A stretch of DNA of 7,669 nt. Source: Burkholderiales bacterium. GTDB taxonomy: Bacteria; Pseudomonadota; Gammaproteobacteria; Burkholderiales; Burkholderiaceae_D. The stretch spans positions 1 through 7,669 of the forward strand of contig SYFN01000064.1 in the NCBI GenBank assembly GCA_005800405.1. The letters run 5' to 3'. The notes under the pieces were generated by a model. It searched no databases. It saw only the letters and a list, made by a program, of their open reading frames with translations, and was not told where the DNA came from. Every line of letters starts with the position of its first letter. The first letter of the stretch is position 1. Of this stretch, positions 5,840 to 7,669 are shown in pieces. Made by a program: the position numbers and the translations under genes.

Positions 5840-6679
5840 ATGCTAATGTCGACGCAGGCCAACCGCCTGGCCCACGCTCTGATCAAGGCGAGAATGGGCG
5901 GCACGCTGATGCCGTTGCTCAGCGCCGATGGGAAACTTTCTGTCGATGATGCCTACGACGTCGCACTGAGCATCGTCAAAATCCGAACCGCGCAGGGCGA
6001 AAACCCGGTGGGTCGCAGGATTGGGTTCTCCAATCAAAAGCTCTGGCATGTATACGGCAAAGGCAGTCTGACGGCGCCTATTTGGTCGACCGTCTATGAC
6101 AGCACGGTTCACTACGCGCTGGATAATGTAGCAATGCATAGCCTGAGCAAGTCACAACAGCCTCGGCTGGAACCTCAGTTGGTTTTCAAGCTCGCGCGCA
6201 CACCAGCACCGGAGGCAAAGCTGGAAGATATCTCCGATTGTCTGGAGTGGATCGCACACGGCTTTGAGGTCGTGACCTCCCCGTTCCGGCACTGGGAGTT
6301 CGAGGCCGCTGATGCCGTGGCAGCATTCGGACTACACAAAGCACTGATCGTCGGGGAGCCGCGCATGATTTCACGTCAGAGCCGTCGCAGCTTGCCCGAG
6401 GTGCTCGCTTCGGCCACGATGTCCTTGTCCCGCAGTGCTGCGGGCACCAGCAGCTTGTGTGCAGCCGGTTTCGGCCGGGATGTGCAGGGTAGCCCGCTGC
6501 ATGCGCTGCTGGCCCTGCACCAGCAGCTTCAACAACGCGAGGATGCGCCGAATTTGCATGCGGGTGAAATCATCAGCACAGGTAGCTGGACGAACGCTCT
6601 ACCGATCAAACGCGGCGAGGTGTGGTCGAGCGCATTCTCGCAACTCAATCTGGGTGGTCTGACGGTATCGTTTACCTGA
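5840..6679 (+). CDS. 2-keto-4-pentenoate hydratase / fumarylacetoacetate hydrolase-family protein
   Basis: This 279-residue protein belongs to the MhpD/XylJ-like group, whose members hydrate 2-hydroxypentadienoate in catechol meta-cleavage or decarboxylate oxalocrotonate. Family features are NPVGRRIGFSNQKLW (55-69, substrate loop), APIWSTVYDSTV (79-90), RLEPQLVFKL (109-118), WIAHGFEVVTSPF (137-149), the AADAVAAFGLHKALIVGEP stretch (156-174), and GEIISTGSWTNALPIKRGE (242-260). In MhpD the metal is held by the two Glu of an E-P-E motif and a Glu about 33 residues later. Here these are Glu111, Gln113 and Glu143, so the second ligand is changed. The ATG at 5840 has AAGGA at 7-nt spacing; the ATG at 5846 would be too far from it. 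No other meta-cleavage gene is in the window, so the substrate is open, and an unusual hydratase or decarboxylase is possible. The gene diverges from the ior operon. Confidence 0.85.
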   Translation: MLMSTQANRLAHALIKARMGGTLMPLLSADGKLSVDDAYDVALSIVKIRTAQGENPVGRRIGFSNQKLWHVYGKGSLTAPIWSTVYDSTVHYALDNVAMHSLSKSQQPRLEPQLVFKLARTPAPEAKLEDISDCLEWIAHGFEVVTSPFRHWEFEAADAVAAFGLHKALIVGEPRMISRQSRRSLPEVLASATMSLSRSAAGTSSLCAAGFGRDVQGSPLHALLALHQQLQQREDAPNLHAGEIISTGSWTNALPIKRGEVWSSAFSQLNLGGLTVSFT

Positions 6680-6701
6680 GGAAGTGCTGGCTAGATAAAT
6701 C

Positions 6702-6736
6702 TGCAGGTTCCGGGTTCGAGTGCAGGTCGAGGAACC
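6702..6736 (+). repeat. Small inverted repeat downstream of the hydratase gene
   Basis: GGTTCC (6706-6711) and GGAACC (6731-6736) could form a 6-bp stem around a 19-nt loop. TGCAGGT also occurs twice in direct orientation (6702-6708 and 6721-6727). It lies 26-57 nt after the hydratase stop, where a terminator would be expected, but is followed by an A-rich rather than T-rich stretch. A factor-independent terminator on the plus strand is therefore doubtful. Confidence 0.3.
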
Positions 6737-6818
6737 ACAAAATAAACGTTAATTCCAAGGGCTTGCCGATCAAAAACAATCATGCTGGAAAACAGCGCCA
6801 CCGCGAAGGAGAACCGCC

Positions 6819-7052
6819 ATGAAACAACTCGCAATCCTAGCCCTGCTAGTGCTCAGTCCGATCGCATTTGCTCATAACTGCCCAAACGAAATGAAGGCTA
6901 TTGACGCCGAACTCGCGTCAACAAAAGTTGCGGGCACCAATTTGGAAAAGGCAAAGGCGCTGAGAGCCGAAGGTGAAAAAGCTCACAAAGATGGCAAACA
7001 CACTGAATCGATGAGAGCGCTCAGCGAGGCTAAAAAAATCCTTGGTATCTAA
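6819..7052 (+). CDS. Small exported protein of unknown function (77 residues)
   Basis: The protein begins with a classic Sec signal peptide: MK, a hydrophobic core LAILALLVLSPI, and a cleavage site AFA|HN after residue 18. That leaves a mature periplasmic protein of about 59 residues. The mature part is charged and probably two helices: NEMKAIDAELAS, then LEKAKALRAEGEKAHKDGKHTES and MRALSEAKKILGI. One cysteine (Cys21) lies next to the cleavage site, but AHNC is not a lipobox, so a lipoprotein is unlikely. I recall similar short AHNCPNEMKAID-type proteins from Betaproteobacteria with no assigned function. The ATG is preceded by AAGGAG (6806-6811) at 7-nt spacing, a strong site. It lies 139 nt after the hydratase and probably has its own promoter, which I cannot place. 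Existence as a gene is well supported; its role is unknown. Confidence 0.85.
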   Translation: MKQLAILALLVLSPIAFAHNCPNEMKAIDAELASTKVAGTNLEKAKALRAEGEKAHKDGKHTESMRALSEAKKILGI

Positions 7053-7088
7053 ATTGCTTGTGAAGGCAAAGCGCGTCACTTGTAGTAA

Positions 7089-7131
7089 TCGCGACTTGAT
7101 CCGTCAGTTCATGAACCATCAAGAAAAGCGA
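7089..7131. repeat. Nested inverted repeats between convergent genes
   Basis: From outside in, TCGC/GCGA (7089-7092, 7128-7131), CTTGAT/ATCAAG (7095-7100, 7118-7123) and the perfect 10-base palindrome GTTCATGAAC (7107-7116) share one centre approximately. Together they can fold as an interrupted hairpin. The element lies between the convergent small exported protein gene and the amidotransferase remnant. It may act as a two-way transcription stop or be a remnant of a repeat, but no T-run follows on either strand. Confidence 0.35.
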
Positions 7132-7181
7132 CTAATCGACTGGTCAGGATGCACTCTCTCGATACGTGCTTAGTCGAACTG

Positions 7182-7577
7182 TTACACCGGCTCAATGGGA
7201 TAGAAATTCATTCGCTCTCGGGTCCAATGTACACAGGCACCTTCGTCGATATGATGCCGATGTTCAGCTTGATGATTAGAGGGCTCTGACGCGATACTAT
7301 TAAACTCATTGGGGATTTGTTCGGATGCGCGGGTGTGCGGAGGGCCGACCTGCAGCGACGGCGAGCGCAAATTACTATCATTCCAAGCCGGAAGGACATC
7401 CTTGAACAAGCCTGCCGTCGTACGTTGGGTGTACCAGGACACGCCAAACCCATCGCCGTTGGTAGTCCAGACCGACTCGTGTGCGGACAGGCTTTGATTG
7501 ACGATGGAATGGTCTTGATTGAACAGTATGTCTTCCAGATAGATTTCTGGTCCAGCGTAGGCGACCCATCGACACAT
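7182..7577 (-). pseudogene. Truncated class II glutamine amidotransferase (YafJ/EgtC-like)
   Basis: The start is intact: GGAGGGAG lies about 6 nt before the ATG at 7577, followed by MCRWVAYAGPEIYLEDILF. Cys2 is the N-terminal nucleophile expected after Met removal in class II (Ntn) glutamine amidotransferases. DHSIVNQSL, TTNGDGFGVSWY (38-49), AGLFKDVLPAWNDSNLR (55-71) and a worn HTRAS near 81-85 match the family. Resemblance then stops: the remaining about 46 residues (EQIPNEF to FYPIEPV) look unrelated, and the product is 131 residues instead of the usual roughly 250-280. The HNG-containing part and the rest of the glutaminase fold are missing. The shortened segment between LR and HTRAS suggests a small in-frame deletion. 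Full-length members act as small amidotransferases or gamma-glutamyl hydrolases of mostly unknown substrate. The fragment is probably inactive. It is convergent with the small exported protein gene. Confidence 0.75.
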
Positions 7578-7669
7578 AGGTGCTCCCTCCTCTGATTTGC
7601 TCTGACTAGCGCCTTGTTCGCGTCCGATTGTGCTGGCGCCTCACAGATAGACCACTTCAGTCACTTTGA

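Noticed and set aside
6702..6736. GGGTTCGAGT resembling a tRNA T-arm, hence a possible tRNA fragment or attachment site
   Set aside because: The flanking bases do not form the 5-bp T-stem and no acceptor or anticodon arm is nearby.
7600..7645. Repeated GCGCCT and GAACAAGGCGCT resembling part of an integron attC site
   Set aside because: No GTTRRRY core or paired outer boxes are present, and nothing else suggests a gene cassette.

Overview
The window looks like a chromosomal stretch from a betaproteobacterium with aromatic-compound or anaerobic metabolism. This is inferred from gene content: a proteobacterial-type fused IorA/IorB indolepyruvate:ferredoxin oxidoreductase, a 4-hydroxybenzoyl-CoA-thioesterase-like protein, a hydratase of the 2-keto-4-pentenoate hydratase family, and a small exported protein of a type I associate with Betaproteobacteria. 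No rRNA, tRNA, intact IS element or CRISPR array is visible.

Left edge (1-972). An AT-rich stretch (1-126) abuts the broken 3' end of a decayed two-gene operon on the minus strand. The first gene is an XRE-family HTH regulator (433-917) with a one-base frameshift. The second, starting 3 nt after it, is an AbiEii/AbiGii-type nucleotidyltransferase (127-429) with two in-frame stops and a missing C-terminal part. The promoter and a TGTTCA-N6-TGAACA operator overlapping its -10 box are still recognisable, so this reads as a dead toxin-antitoxin-like module.

Centre (1031-5338, minus strand). A three-gene operon runs iorA (5338-3185), iorB (3090-1441), then a hotdog-fold acyl-CoA thioesterase (1444-1031). 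iorB and the thioesterase overlap by ATGA. IorAB would oxidatively decarboxylate an aryl-pyruvate (or related 2-oxoacid) to an aryl-acyl-CoA and reduced ferredoxin. The overlapping thioesterase suggests the CoA ester is then hydrolysed to the free aryl acid. A 28-codon open frame fills most of the iorA-iorB gap and overlaps the iorB start.

Right part (5339-7669). A 501-base divergent spacer carries a good sigma70-type promoter (TTGCAC-N17-TATTAT) for a plus-strand hydratase-family gene (5840-6679). This is followed by a 77-residue exported protein (6819-7052). Convergent with it, on the minus strand, is the 5' part of a class II glutamine amidotransferase gene (7577-7182) with a good ribosome binding site but a truncated product. 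The window therefore has an intact metabolic core flanked by decayed genes at both ends.
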